Counted from the first letter of the stretch, positions 1-11,044 are shown. The stretch is 64,000 nt of DNA from Platanthera guangdongensis (GCA_039583875.1 CM077167.1:146585010-146649009), one strand, 5' to 3'. Numbers and translations are program-made. Notes: generated by a model from the sequence alone, not told the origin.

Positions 1-678
1 CCATCTGTCAAAGACGCTCGAGTCCATTTTCTTCAAGTAATGCAGTGGAACTCCTTTACTCATGTCATACCTATCTCCGTTTAACTGATTGAGATATAGG
101 CTGATGATTCGGCCAAAGCTAGGAGATCTGAGAGTGTCCTTTATCTTCTCAAAAAGCAATGCCCCCCAGTTGAATCTTTTTCTGCAGACAATTGCCACAA
201 GGATCTTGAACATGTCCGCAGAGATGTGGTCATGAGTGCCCGGTTTGCATATGAGTACTTTCCCAATGATTTCTGACAGAAGTTTTCCCTCCTCATTCAT
301 ATCCTTTCGCTTTATCGACCTAGTTCCTCGAGCGAGTCCACAGAATAACAGTGTCCTGTTTTTATCCTGTTCCTCTAGATAATCCTCGTGCGCAGAGCTA
401 GTGAGCTGCAAGTATTGGGTCAGCTTGCTTGTAGACATCTTGATCTTTGCCCCTGCAACCTTGCTCTTGATGAGAGAGTCTTCATTCTGGAGTTTGGCGG
501 TTGCGAAGAACTCCATTACTTCCTTGTCCAAGATTTTACAGGGGTGCTCCAGTATGAATGAGAGTCCAGCCTCTTCAAGCATGATAATGATGTTTCTGAA
601 TTCATCAGAAGCATGTGAGAACCCTGTTCGAACTAACTCACAACCAGTGACCAGGCCGGCGGTTGTCCTTGGAGCCAT
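1..678 (-). CDS. Accessory ORF of a copia-type element, 3' end off the window
   Basis: Reading the minus strand from the ATG at 678-676, the frame stays open for all 226 codons to the window edge, so only the N-terminal part is visible. It begins MAPRTTAGLVTGCEL and contains the blocks ISADMFKILVAIVCRKRFNW and GALLFEKIKDTL. From memory of plant TE-linked proteins, a block of this shape (a short helix followed by ..NW..LLF..) recurs in accessory 'plant transposon protein' ORFs of unknown function carried by LTR elements. No protease, RT or integrase motif is present. It lies on the same strand as, and about 1 kb downstream of, the gag gene, in the place where pol would be expected. The absence of any stop in 678 nt, among heavily decayed neighbours, suggests recent constraint or youth. 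The family assignment is by recollection only. Confidence 0.55.
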   Translation of the reverse strand, partial: MAPRTTAGLVTGCELVRTGFSHASDEFRNIIIMLEEAGLSFILEHPCKILDKEVMEFFATAKLQNEDSLIKSKVAGAKIKMSTSKLTQYLQLTSSAHEDYLEEQDKNRTLLFCGLARGTRSIKRKDMNEEGKLLSEIIGKVLICKPGTHDHISADMFKILVAIVCRKRFNWGALLFEKIKDTLRSPSFGRIISLYLNQLNGDRYDMSKGVPLHYLKKMDSSVFDRW

Positions 679-1679
679 TGCAAGACTGAAATCCCAAGAC
701 TACGCCTAATCAGGAATCAAGAGGGAAGCTACACTAACAGTAAGTCACTGTAAGGGTGAGAAAGTGGTTACCCAAGAGTGTAGAAGGTGAGAATCGACGG
801 AAACGGTGGGAAACCGGAAGAAGATCGCGACTTTGGTCGATCGAACCCGCCGAGACTTGGACGAGCGCCCTGGACGCGAGAGGAGTGATCTACTGAGGGG
901 AGATTCGACGAGTTTCCTTCGGTGAGCTTCCTGCGGAATATGAAGGGTCGGCGGGATACTGTGCGATATCGACGGGTTTAAAAGGGTTTTAACGGGTTTC
1001 CGTGTGAAGAGCGAAAAGCTGAGGTTCGGCGGAGGTCTTCGGTTTAAGCGGGTTTTAGCGGGTTTCCCGTTTGTCTAAGTCGAAATCGAAGGGATTCTTT
1101 AATAGGAATCTACGGGTTAAGAGGCATGCCAGATTCTCGAAGTCTTCTGATATATAAATAAAAAATCTTCTAAATATGTATATATTTATCTTAATGTCAG
1201 TCTATTTAGGGTTTGAACGGGGTTTTTCCATACATTTCTTGATGTCAATTGTAAGTTGTAGTGATTTCCAATGACGCATCTTCGTTAGTTTTCAGTGAAC
1301 TGATTTAGGCCCGTAGATGTTAGTTCTCGAATCTACCAGTGGAATTACCGGTAAATCTTTATTAATGTATCTAAGGTTTATGTTTACAGTGATAACCTAT
1401 CCTTAGGTGTACACACATATATGTGTATATATATATAAATATATATATGTATATGTTGATACAATATGACTCAAGTATATGAGGTGATCAAAAATACCTG
1501 GGATTATGAGATTCATAATTTACCCCCTCAGGTTGAGGCATACCAGGTGTTCAATGTGAGTATTCCATTGTAAATAGTACTTCTGATATTCCATATATTT
1601 GTTCCAAATTAGTCTTGAAACATCTAATGTCTAGTTCCCATCATATTTACGGGAACCTAGACTACCCTGCAAAAGAGAG
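679..1679. other. Spacer between gag and the accessory ORF; no gene seen
   Basis: No coding frame of interest is visible. About 740-1110 holds loosely repeated GC-containing phrases (cgggttttaacgggtttcc, gcgggttttagcgggtttcc). About 1150-1460 is AT-rich with a short TA run near 1418-1450. In a full SIRE element this position would hold protease, integrase, RT and RNase H. None of their motifs can be read, so pol is deleted or was never present in this copy. Confidence 0.6.
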
Positions 1680-3215
1680 TTACTTTACCTTAGGAACCCA
1701 ATACATATTGGGTCCTAGGTTCTTGTTAGCATAAACACTCGAATGCCTTCCCTCAGAAATCCTGTCAGGAAGACTACCTCTGCCCGGAAGATGTGGATAG
1801 GCCCTTGCCCTTGACACAGAGGGGTTGTGCCAACAGTCTATGGCAAAGTGTCCCACCTTGCCACAGCACCAACACGTGTGAATGTTGTATCTCCGTTTCT
1901 GACCTGATCCAGTGACTGAGGTAGTCATGAGCCTAGGTCCAAACGGGATAGATCTGGATCTGCTTCCAAAATTGCCTCTTCCACTGTGACACTTGGAGGG
2001 GTGGAAGGAATTCATGTAGCGAGCGTCATGAGGCCAGGGAGGTGGTGCCTTCCTTTCAGTCAGCCCCCTTCCTGAGGCCCCATGAGAACTTACTGCATGA
2101 CTTCTAACCTCCCTTTCCTGTGTCCTTGGGTGGTGAGAAGCGTTCTGAGAGCTGATACCAGCAGATTCATGCCGAGTATGGGCAGTGGCCGAGAATACAA
2201 AGGTCTCAGAATGAGCCTTAAGTATTCTCTCATGGGTGGCCATGACGACCCTTGCACTATGGGTGTCTCCACATGAGGACAGATCACCCTTGCAGTGACC
2301 ACGATTATTCCTGTGATCATACCTGAAGGCATGATGAGTACCCTTCCTGCTTGGAGTGGGGGGTCGGAATACCGTTTCCCCATTTCTCCATGAATTGATA
2401 ATTCGGGAGATCCACCAATTTTCTTCCTTTCTCTTCATAGCATCAACCTTGAAAAAGTTAGATACTATCCTTTTCTCATTCTCTAGACTACTCTCTAGAT
2501 CTGAGATTTTAGAGTCCTTGACCTTGTTGGATGCCAAGTGGAGAACCAATAAGATCTTCAGCCGAGCAATCTCCTGAGTTTGCTCTTCAACAAGTAGGTT
2601 GCTTTTCTGAAGGGCTCTATTCAGGGAATCAGGATTTTCTGAAGGGAAACAGTTCCTGTCTTCAGGAACTTCAAGAGAGACGGGGCAAGATGAAGAAGTT
2701 ACCTGCTCTTCAGTGCTATTGTCACTAGCGCTAGTGACCGTTGTGTCATCCTCATCAGAACTGCTTTCCTCAATTTCTTCTTCAGTCTCTGACAAGGACA
2801 CTGGAGCTCTGATGCTGTCTGATTGATCCTTGCCTTCATCTTCAGAGGCGAGGACCCCCACATAGGCTTCATCCTCTAGTTGACAGCAGATCCCAGCTTT
2901 CTTTGATCCCCCCATTAGCTCTGAGATCATTACCCACATAGATTTGGCCGTCCCACATTTTTCCAATCTAGAGCGAGAAGGTCCAGACCAGACATCCATG
3001 ATAATCTGACGAATCATCTTGTCCAGATTAAATAATGAGAGTTCCGTCTCCGACATCTCAGCAATACACTTGGGCACTTGGATATTATTTCCAGAGCCGG
3101 AGGTCTTCATAGGAATAAAAGGACCATCTTCCAGGATGAAAGATGCTCGAGGATCGTAGCCTCCAAGTGATACGACACTCTCATCTTCCAGACGGGATAA
3201 TACTCCTTTGTGCAT
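1680..3215 (-). CDS. Copia-type Gag with CCHC zinc knuckle
   Basis: An intact 511-residue frame for the capsid/nucleocapsid protein that packages element RNA. Residues about 60-110 resemble the plant copia Gag (UBN2-like) fold, including the block CGTAKSMWVMISELMGG, which matches the usual '.ETAKE.WD.L...' pattern. Residues 130-175 are acidic and Ser-rich. Residues 200-265 are heptad-like and probably a coiled coil. Residues 280-440 are Arg/His/Ser-rich. A zinc knuckle CX2CX4HX4C lies at 448-461. The C-terminus GPNMYWVPK is the phrase that normally joins copia Gag to Pol, but here a stop follows two codons later. The first ATG lies about 100 nt inside the primer-binding site, as expected. The long intact frame contrasts with the decayed gypsy elements nearby. 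Confidence 0.85.
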   Translation of the reverse strand: MHKGVLSRLEDESVVSLGGYDPRASFILEDGPFIPMKTSGSGNNIQVPKCIAEMSETELSLFNLDKMIRQIIMDVWSGPSRSRLEKCGTAKSMWVMISELMGGSKKAGICCQLEDEAYVGVLASEDEGKDQSDSIRAPVSLSETEEEIEESSSDEDDTTVTSASDNSTEEQVTSSSCPVSLEVPEDRNCFPSENPDSLNRALQKSNLLVEEQTQEIARLKILLVLHLASNKVKDSKISDLESSLENEKRIVSNFFKVDAMKRKEENWWISRIINSWRNGETVFRPPTPSRKGTHHAFRYDHRNNRGHCKGDLSSCGDTHSARVVMATHERILKAHSETFVFSATAHTRHESAGISSQNASHHPRTQEREVRSHAVSSHGASGRGLTERKAPPPWPHDARYMNSFHPSKCHSGRGNFGSRSRSIPFGPRLMTTSVTGSGQKRRYNIHTCWCCGKVGHFAIDCWHNPSVSRARAYPHLPGRGSLPDRISEGRHSSVYANKNLGPNMYWVPKVK

Positions 3216-3316
3216 GTGGGAAGTCTTAGTGGAGAGATCTCATGATCCAGCTCCATGCTTCTGACACTGGTGGCAGGATTCTACTCAAGGTGTAAACCTT
3301 TTTGATGAGGAACCTC

Positions 3317-3328
3317 CCTCTGATACCA
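3317..3328 (-). other. Primer-binding site, initiator-Met tRNA type
   Basis: On the minus strand the sequence reads TGGTATCAGAGG, two bases inside the LTR end. This matches the 3' end of plant initiator tRNA-Met used by most copia elements. It fixes the neighbouring 3331-4998 segment as the 5' LTR of a minus-strand element whose body runs toward position 1. Confidence 0.85.
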
Positions 3329-3330
3329 CT

Positions 3331-4998
3331 TGAAAGTCCACCTAGTGTCAACTACCTTTACCTATGGGGGGGGGGGGGGGAATAGGTGACGTGCAGCGTT
3401 TTTGCAGAATTAAAATTGTACCTGCACACGAAAATAAAACAACACAGCAAATAGAGTACACAAGCTATTTATAGTGGTTCCCCGATTTGGGTACATCCAC
3501 TTTCCCCCTTCGACCTATCTCCCAACAAGGGACGACTCAGTCTCTTCACCAACAGGATTGAAATCCAATCCTTGCACTATCGGAAGGAACCCTTCCACAC
3601 GTAGGAGACAACACACCCACAACATGTGTTGCACCCAACCCTTATAACTCGGAACCAACGTTCCTTTACAACAAAAATGAACTAGAATGTACAAGAAATA
3701 CAAACTACTTTCAGATACTAAGGTGTCCCTCTTCGTTTGATGACGTGTTCTAGAAGTCACGAAGAGTCCACAACCCTAGGTCTCACTTGGAGAGAATCTC
3801 CCCGAAACCGGCGACGGCAAGAAGGGCAGCGGCTTGGTTCTCGGGATCGGCGGCGACAACGGTGTGCGGCTGCTGTACTTTGGAGATTCAAACTTCGTAG
3901 CGAATCTAGCTAGGTCTTCCAACTGTCACACTAGGATCGATCGTCTCGATCGATTCGGACGGGGAAGGTTTTCCCGATCAACAAATCAAGAGACAAAGGA
4001 TCTCTGGTTAGACGCGTGAGACTCTAAGCTTGGCTAAGCTTCTGTCACCGGAAGATCTAGAAGAATCACGATCACTGCCGGCGATTGACTTGCACGAGCG
4101 GCGACGGCGGCGGAACAGGTATCGCCATCTAGGTCACGCCGGCGGCTCTGCCTTTTTCAAATCTTCTTCGCTGCCCCTACTGTTCAAAAATACGCGTGTA
4201 TTTATACAGTAAAATACTCTTTTATGACCGTTATGGGTCCCACCAGAAGAAACCCTAATTCCGGTTCAAAACAGTGCCAGTGGCAGAATCCGGTCCAGCG
4301 GTTTCCAGAAAATTGCCCAAGTCAAAATCGGCGAGAATCGAAGGTGATTCTCGTCGAATCGGCGAGAATCGAAGGTGATTCTCGTCGAATCGGCGAGAAT
4401 CGAAGGTGATTCTCGTCGATTCGGAGAGAATCAAAGGTGATTCTCGTCGATGTTGACTTGTTTGCATGTTCTGAGTTAGCCTGATAGAGACGGCGAGAAT
4501 CATCCAGTGATTCTCGACGATTCGGCGAGAATCACTAGTGATTCTCGTCGATTATGACTTAGCGCCAGAGTCGCATGCTTTGATGCAGCCGGATAGAGAC
4601 GGCGAGAATCAGCCGGTGATTCTCGATGATTCGGCGAGAATCACTTGGTGATTCTCTTCGATTCACACTTAGTCGATTTTTCGTATTCCCACCCATGAGC
4701 TGCTCTTTGACCCATCCTTGCTCCTCGTCTGCTCTTGCATGATCACAGCCATGTACTTGAAAATAAGTACACTCCAATAGAGAGAGTGCACGTAAGCCAA
4801 CACACTGATCTGTTCAACGAGGGATTACGTCGTGCAGACCCGCGTATATTGACCTACTGCACCCTGACATTGGAGTGCACTTAACGTGGAATAACTGGAA
4901 GCACAACTTAAAAGGTTTTATCAAATACATCGTGAATTCATCTTAGCTTGACAGGTGGCTTCGTCAAATCCAGGTAATTGTGGATACAATACCCAACA
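3331..4998 (-). mobile_element. 5' LTR of SIRE/Maximus-like copia element
   Basis: A 1,668-bp LTR with TG..CA ends. On the minus strand it starts TGTTGGGTATTG and ends CTTTCA, followed by two bases and the primer site. Near the inner end there is a G-run (about 3366-3380) followed by GAATAGGTGA, a signature shared with the second SIRE LTR at 16287-18224. The middle carries a palindromic minisatellite. Flanking base order at the outer side is ATAAC (4999-5003), which would be the target duplication if the other end, outside the window, matches. Confidence 0.85.
4326..4660. repeat. Palindromic 31-bp minisatellite in the copia LTR
   Basis: Units of 31 bp (starts at 4331, 4362 and 4393) each contain CGAGAATC-N6-GATTCTCG, an 8-bp-arm inverted repeat. 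Degenerate units continue at about 4490-4550 and 4597-4660. The segment 4526-4547 is a perfect 22-bp palindrome centred on ACTAGT. Each unit could fold into a hairpin in RNA or single-stranded DNA. Confidence 0.85.
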
Positions 4999-5059
4999 AT
5001 AACAACATGGCAGCACATGTGAAAAGGAGGAGAAGGCAGTCAAGCATAGCGACACGGGA

Positions 5060-5560
5060 AGCGAGACGGGCGTGTCCATACCCGTGTGTGTGTCGAGTTA
5101 CACTCGACAGGGCGTGTCGAGCTCGACGAGATGTGTCGAGATCGACGAATTATATGACACGGGTAGAGACATGGGCGTGTCCCTACACGTGGGTCACTGT
5201 GTCGAGTTAAGCTCGACATAGCGTGTCGAGATCGGCGATCGTGGTGTCGAGATAGACGAATTTCCTCCGTTCGTCGATTTTAGTTGAGTGCGACGATTTT
5301 AGTTGAGTTCGAAGATTTTAGTTGTGTTCGATGATTCAAGTTGAGTTTGACGAATTCCGGTCGACGATAGGAGTCACGCCCGGTGTCACGGGCGTGACCA
5401 TGAGCGTGACCAGGGCGTGTTCTCCGTTCGATGATTTTAGTTGAGTTCGACGAATTCCGTTCGACGATAGGAGTCACACCCTGTGTCATGTGCATGACCA
5501 TGGGCGTGACCAGGGCGTGTTCCGTCGTATCGAGTGTTGAACCGACACTAAAAACCGTCG
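5060..5560. repeat. Palindrome-rich repeats and a 100-bp duplication in the LTR
   Basis: Repeated TGTCGAG-N5-CTCGACA inverted repeats (for example 5094-5112 and 5200-5219) alternate with 'acgggcgtgtcc' phrases. A roughly 100-bp unit containing gacgaattccg..cgtgaccagggcgtgtt is duplicated (starts 5349 and 5449). 'gattttagttgagttcga' recurs several times around 5278-5450. Confidence 0.75.
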
Positions 5561-5623
5561 TAACGCTTCAGTGGAGCAGGACACGGGTAAGGACACGGGC
5601 GTTTCCCTACCCTTGTCACTTGT

Positions 5624-5632
5624 TATATATAT
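5624..5632 (+). promoter_or_regulatory. Probable LTR TATA box
   Basis: TATATATAT is followed about 30 bp on by a pyrimidine-rich start region (ctagccgttttcactcttc). At 5819-5826 a strong donor-like GAG|GTGAGTTT follows. This layout is typical of the U3/R boundary of a long chromovirus LTR. It is inferred from sequence only. Confidence 0.5.
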
Positions 5633-6715
5633 GGACTGTGAAAACCCTAGCCGTTTTCACTCTTCATTCCGGCCCTATTTTCTGAGAGACTCCTGTTGAG
5701 AGAGGAGGTTGCGGGAGCGAGTTCTAGAGTAGGGAATCCGCCGCCGCCGAAAAGGAGAAATTGCCGCCAAGGAGAATTACGAGATCCATGGCTGGAAATG
5801 GAGGAACCGCTGGGATCGAGGTGAGTTTCATACCCTCTCCCTTGGTGCAAGATCTGTAGATATAAAGGCGAGACGTCGACTCAAAAGAGTCTTGACATGT
5901 GATAAGATGCTTTCTCTAGGGTGAGGCCAATCCGGGGCTTGTGCTCTTGGTTAGTGGTGTCTTCAACCTCTCCGATCTTCTATGTGGAGATGGGGGATGG
6001 TTTCGTGAAGAGAAAAGGCCTCATGAGGGTGAATAAGGGTGGAGGAAGTTCTGGAGGTGATCCGAGAGGATCGACTTGAGGAGGAAGATGAACCGATGTC
6101 GTTCATTCCGCCTCAAGATGCGTGCTGAATCTGTATTCTGCGCGCAGTGATCTTCTAAGCCATCTTCATCAGGGATATGGCCAGATCTGGGCTTTCTACT
6201 AAACACGAAAGTTGAAGCCCTTGAAAATACATTTCCAACGAGTGGCTGCACGACTTCAGGAGACGTATGTAGCCACGGGAAAGTCTGAACGAAAATGGCA
6301 TTCGATAAATCCTGTATGCAGAAATTGTGTTCTGTACGCAGCGGACCTAAAGGCTGATTTCTAATAGGATACAGTCAAATTTGGGTTGAGGTCTGAATAC
6401 GAAAGTCGTAGCCCATGGAAACACCTTTCCATCGAGGGATTACACATCTTCATCGGACTCCTGTAGCTTCGGGAATCTCCGGTTGAAGTTGTTGTCCAGA
6501 TTTACTCTGCACCTAAATTCTGGGTTTATATAATATGGATTGGATTCGGTGGAATTAATATTGCAAGTTACTTGGCTTGAATGAACTCTTTTATGATTAA
6601 TCATTTTAGTTGCATGATTGATGAAGTTTATTAATCAGATTTCATATAATCAAATTGTGAAGCAAGCTTACTTAAACAAATTGACTTGTTAGAAATTTGG
6701 TAGATTATTATTTAT

Positions 6716-6872
6716 GTGCATCTTGTTTATAATATGTTGTTATCATTTGGAAGGATTGATAGATCTTTATATGCGCATCATGTTTATAATAAGTTGTTAT
6801 CATTTGTAAAGATTGACATATCTTTATATGCGCATCATGTTTACAATAACTTGATATCATTTGGAAAGTCAC
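6716..6872. repeat. 57-bp tandem repeat, about 2.6 copies
   Basis: The phrase atgcgcatcatgtttataat recurs at 6771 and 6828, giving a 57-bp period (19 codons, hence a repetitive spurious ORF on the plus strand). The repeat lies inside the LTR remnant. Confidence 0.85.
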
Positions 6873-8289
6873 GTAGAAGAATAAACTATGGCCATGAGTG
6901 TGTTTGATTAATGGAATTAGTTTAGTAGTATAATACTTAGAGTGTAGTCTCCCTACGGGTAGTATTGTGAAAGGATGTAAGTGTGGTGTTGACCGTCACT
7001 TGTTTGGTTTGTGTTGAGATACGGTATGGATGGATGGTTGGGTTGTGTCCTCGTGCCTTCTTCCGAGGCCCCTTCCATGCCACGGTGGTGTGAAATTGCA
7101 TGTGGTGTGAGTCGACACGCGGTGTCGTAATCCTGGGTTAAGGATAGTGTGGCAGGTCTACGGGCTCGCCGATCATCACACCGACGGGAGTTGACAATTA
7201 GACCTTGGGAGGTTGGGCTTGGTCCTCGGTGTTCATGTCCCGGGGCTTCTTCCGTGCCAAGTGAACAGTTGGGCTTGGTCCCCGTGCTTACTTCCAAGGC
7301 TCCTTCCGGGTCACACAAGGTCAGTTCGGGGCTTGGTCCTCGGTGCACATCTACCCGAGGCTCCTGCAGGGCCATAGTACGCATGGGCTCCACTGTTGTG
7401 TTCTTAGCGTTGAGGCGTACGGAGGCCTAGGTGAAGTAGTGTGGATACCCGCCTAGTAGTAGAAGTGCCCGTTCTACTGTCACCGCATGGCCACGGCGGC
7501 TGATGCCTGAGAGGTTAGCTACCTGCTCGAAAAGTGGGAACTACAGTCTTTGTCGACATAGCAATTGCATGTGTGTGATCATGGGTGAGTCATTGCATAA
7601 CATACATAGCATTTCATAACATTGCACAACAAGATCCTCATCGTATAAGTTTGTATGGGCACTCTTATACGATGAGTTACATTTATGTAACCCGATCCTT
7701 AACTTATAAGTTTGTTTGGATATTCTTATAAGTTAAGTTACTTTCCTGCTGTTACTTATACTTGTTAGTTTGCTATAGCTCTTAAATATTTGCTAGATCA
7801 TGATACTGTTACTCTTACACTATTGCCACCTGCTTGTACTTCTTTTACTTGCATATATATATATTAGGAGGTCTCACCGCAGGTAGAGCAGCCGCAGACT
7901 ACGCAGTAGGACAGCCAGGCCAGGACGACAGGGCCTGAAGTGACGGTGTCGTCGATACCGTCGGTCACAGATGTGAGTGTTGAGAGGATTTGATGTAGCC
8001 CCTTTTTGGGCAATTTCTATAACTGTACACTGATATGTAGAAGCATGTTTTAGCTTCTCTTTTGTTGTATTGATTTGGATATTATTACTTAGTGTGGATT
8101 GACTTCTCTTGCTTATATTTGGTCGGGTTGGTAGGTTATATTGATATTGTTGTAGCCAGCGGAATAGGCGTCTTGTGGTACAGGTTAGCCCGTGTGCTAA
8201 TACTACCGCAAGGCGGCTGTTCCGGGCATAAGATCCCCCCCCCTTCGTGTCGTGTTTTGCGATCCGGGAGGGGGGGGGGGGGTCTTACA

Positions 8290-9526
8290 TCTACATCAAC
8301 TACCGAGAGTTAAACTGGTTGACAGTCCAGAACACATACCCGCTGCCCCGGATCGACGAGCTTTTTGATCAGCTTTAGGGAGCCTTCTGGTTCTCCAAGT
8401 TGGATCTGAGGTCCGGGTACTATCAGCTACGGATCCAGGAGGAGGACATTCCGAAGACGGCCTTCAGTTACCGTTATGGATTGTACGAGTTCATGGTGAT
8501 GCCTTTCGGGCTCACGAATGTGCCTTCTGCATTCATGAGCTTGATGAACCGCATCTTCGAGCCCTACCTGGATAGATTTATCATAGTGTTCATCGATGAT
8601 ATATTGATCTACTCCCGGACACAGGAGGACCGTACTCAGCATATGGCGTTGGTTTTGGGGAAGCTGAGAGAGCACCAGATGTATGCTAAGTTCTCCAAGT
8701 GCCAGTTCTGACTGAAAGAGGTGGCATTCCTGGGGCATACTATCAGTGGGGCGGGGTTGGCCGTGGACCAAGACAAGGTGCAGACAGTTAGAGATTGGCC
8801 GCGACCAAAGTCAGCATCGGACATACGCAGTTTTCTGGGACTCGCAAGATATTATCACAAGTTTGTGGACGAGTTCTCGAGGAAAGCACTCCCCCTCACA
8901 TCCTTGACGAAGAAGGAGGTAGCTTTTATTTGGACGGAGAAGTGTAAGCCGGCATTTCAGGAGCTAAAGGACAGGCTCACCTCTTCCCCCATCCTTGCAC
9001 TTCCATCTGGGAAGGAAGGATTTCACATTTATACTGATGCCTCATATCAGTGGATGGGTGCGGTCCTGATGCAGCACGGACATGTCATCGCTTATGCTTC
9101 GAGGCAGTTGAAGAAGCATGAACAGAATTACCTCGTACATGATTTAGAGCTCGGGGCGGTGGTATTTGCATTAAAGATCTGGAGACATTACCTATATGGG
9201 GTTCATTATGACATCTCCTTGGATCACAAGAACCTCAAGTATGTTGACACGCAGAAATACCTGAACCTGCGCCAGAGAAGATGGCTTCAATTCTTGTGCG
9301 ATTATGATTACACCATGCATTATCATCCGGGGAAGACGAACACCGTGGCAGATGCCTTGAGTAGGAGAGCCAGTACATCAGGACCAGAGCACCAGGTGAT
9401 GTCTATGGAGCTGCTGCAGATGCTAGAGGATATGCACATTTCTGTCATTTCCGAGTCCGAGCCGGAGATTTATCGGGAGTACTTGAACTCTCTGATCCTT
9501 GAGTGTGATATATGAGAGCGCATCAG
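8290..9526 (+). pseudogene. Element C: reverse transcriptase and RNase H remnant
   Basis: The sequence begins in the RT domain (INYRELN-like, then [10 protein letters not shown]) with no protease or gag before it. RT retains the catalytic block [10 protein letters not shown] (near 8590) and the MPFGLTN block. RNase H retains TDAS (near 9034), DLELGA and DHKNLKYV. Stops interrupt the frame: TGA at 8709-8711 and TGA at 9513-9515. At the second site element D has CGA, so it is a C-to-T change. Closest relative in the window is element D at 40250-41510. Domain order RT-RNaseH-INT and the block sequences indicate a Ty3/gypsy chromovirus of Tekay/Del type. Confidence 0.9.
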
Positions 9527-10958
9527 GGTACAACAGAGGTTAGATGCAGCTTTGGAGCCGGTATTCAGGGCCCTGGAATGGGGTAGGACAGGGGATTATA
9601 CTTTGCTTGATGACCTCGTTCATTTCTGTGGTCGTGTTTATATACCCACAAGAGGTGGTATCCGGTAGGATATACTCAGGGAGGCACACTATTCTCGGTA
9701 CTCAGTGCACCCCGGTATCACCATGATGAGAGAGGATCTGCGGAGGAGCATGTATTGGTCGGGAATGACGAGGGAGATCATCTTCTATATGACACACTGC
9801 GAGACATGCCAGCGAGTAAAGCTAGAGTACAAGAGACTAGGAGGATTACTACAGTCACTACCGGTACCTGAGTGGAAGTTTGAAGATATTGCTATGGACT
9901 TCGTGCATGGATTGCCTCGCTCCCACTCGGGGCACAATTCTGTTTGGGTTATTGTCGATAGATTGACCAAGGTGGCCCGATTTATACCGATCAGGAAGGA
10001 CAACTCAGTTGCTGCTTTGGTAAGGTTGTTTGTGGAGCAATTCGTCAGGTACCACGGGGTCCCCAGGACGATTGTCTCGGATCGTGATGGTCGATTCACT
10101 TCTAGGGAGTGGAGAGCGGTGCTGGCGTACTTGGGTTCTCAGCTTTCTTTTAGCACCACTTTCCATCGACAGACCGACGGTCAGACAGAGCGGACCATCA
10201 GGACCATGAAGGATCTGCTACGATTATGTATACTGGATATAGGGAGGCCTTGGGAGTGACTATTGCCACTGGTTGAGTTCTCCTACAGCAACAGTCACCA
10301 AGAGAGCATTGAGATGGCACCTTATGAGGCTCCTTACGGGAGGAAGTGTCGGACACCGCTTTCTTGGGTTCAGGATGAGGACCCCAGGGCACTTGGATCG
10401 GAATACATTGAGGATACGGATGCTCAGATATGACTGATCAAGGACCGGATGCTGGAGGCTCAAAGTAGGCAGGCCAAGTACTACGATGTGCGACATCAAA
10501 AGGTGGAGTTCCAGGTGGGGGACAGAGTGTTCTTGAGGATACGTCTGGTGCATGGTGTATCTCGGGTGCGGAGGCACAAGAAGCTCAACCCTTGATATAT
10601 GGGGCCATATTTGATCCTGGAGCGGATCAGCCCCTTGGCCTGTAGGCTGGAGCTGCCGCGAGAGTTAGGGACCTTGCACGACGTCTTCCACGTCTCTTCG
10701 CTATGGGGAGCTCTCCTTCGGCCGAAGTAGCATGTCACCACTACAGCAGGCCCGTTAGCATCTAACAGATCAGTTCATTTAGAGCCGCTCTGGATCGATG
10801 ATACTGCGGTCCGAGTGCTGCGGAAGAAGAAGGTTCCCCTAGTGAAGGTGTTGTGGTCCAACCACGGACGGGAGGAGAACACCTGGGAGCTGAGGGATCT
10901 GATGCTAGAGCGGCACCCGGACCTTTTTACCTCAGATAATACTTTAATTTTTGTCTAA
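9527..10958 (+). pseudogene. Element C: integrase and C-terminal chromodomain-like remnant
   Basis: This continues the pol of element C. The zinc-finger cysteines are visible (HCETCQRVK near 9800) and the DD35E core residues survive in AMDFVHGLP, SDRDGRF and GQTERTIR. The tail includes KKVPLVKVLW and ENTWELRDL, typical of the plant chromovirus C-terminus. Stops are numerous: TGA at 10257, 10434 and 10594 (CGA in element D at each), and TAG at 10729 (CAG in D). This is dead coding sequence. It is followed by a GGGGACAAAATT-type polypurine stretch and then the LTR at 11045. Confidence 0.9.
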
Positions 10959-11044
10959 AACACTTATAACTTTTTATGTATAGAAACCCCGTAGACACGA
11001 ACTTAAATTTCGGGGACAAAATTATTTTTTTATTTATTGGGGTT

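Larger units (their letters stand above)
4999..8289 (+). mobile_element. Partial chromovirus LTR (solo or truncated), 5' part lost to the copia element
   Basis: The right end reads GGTCTTACA after a run of G, the same LTR terminus as in the Tekay-like elements D and F. The last about 150 bp (ccgtgtgctaatactaccgc..gggcataag) align loosely with 37975-38097. The interior (7430-7750) has the paired sequences 'ataagtttg..' seen also at 37240-37330 but is otherwise well diverged. The left end abuts the copia LTR. A TATA box at 5624 suggests the transcription start. No primer site follows; pol starts immediately at 8290. There is no convincing ORF. Confidence 0.65.

Noticed and set aside
3317..3328. 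tRNA-like match
   Set aside because: Only the 12-base complement of the tRNA 3' end used as a primer site; no tRNA gene structure. No tRNA or rRNA gene was found in the window.
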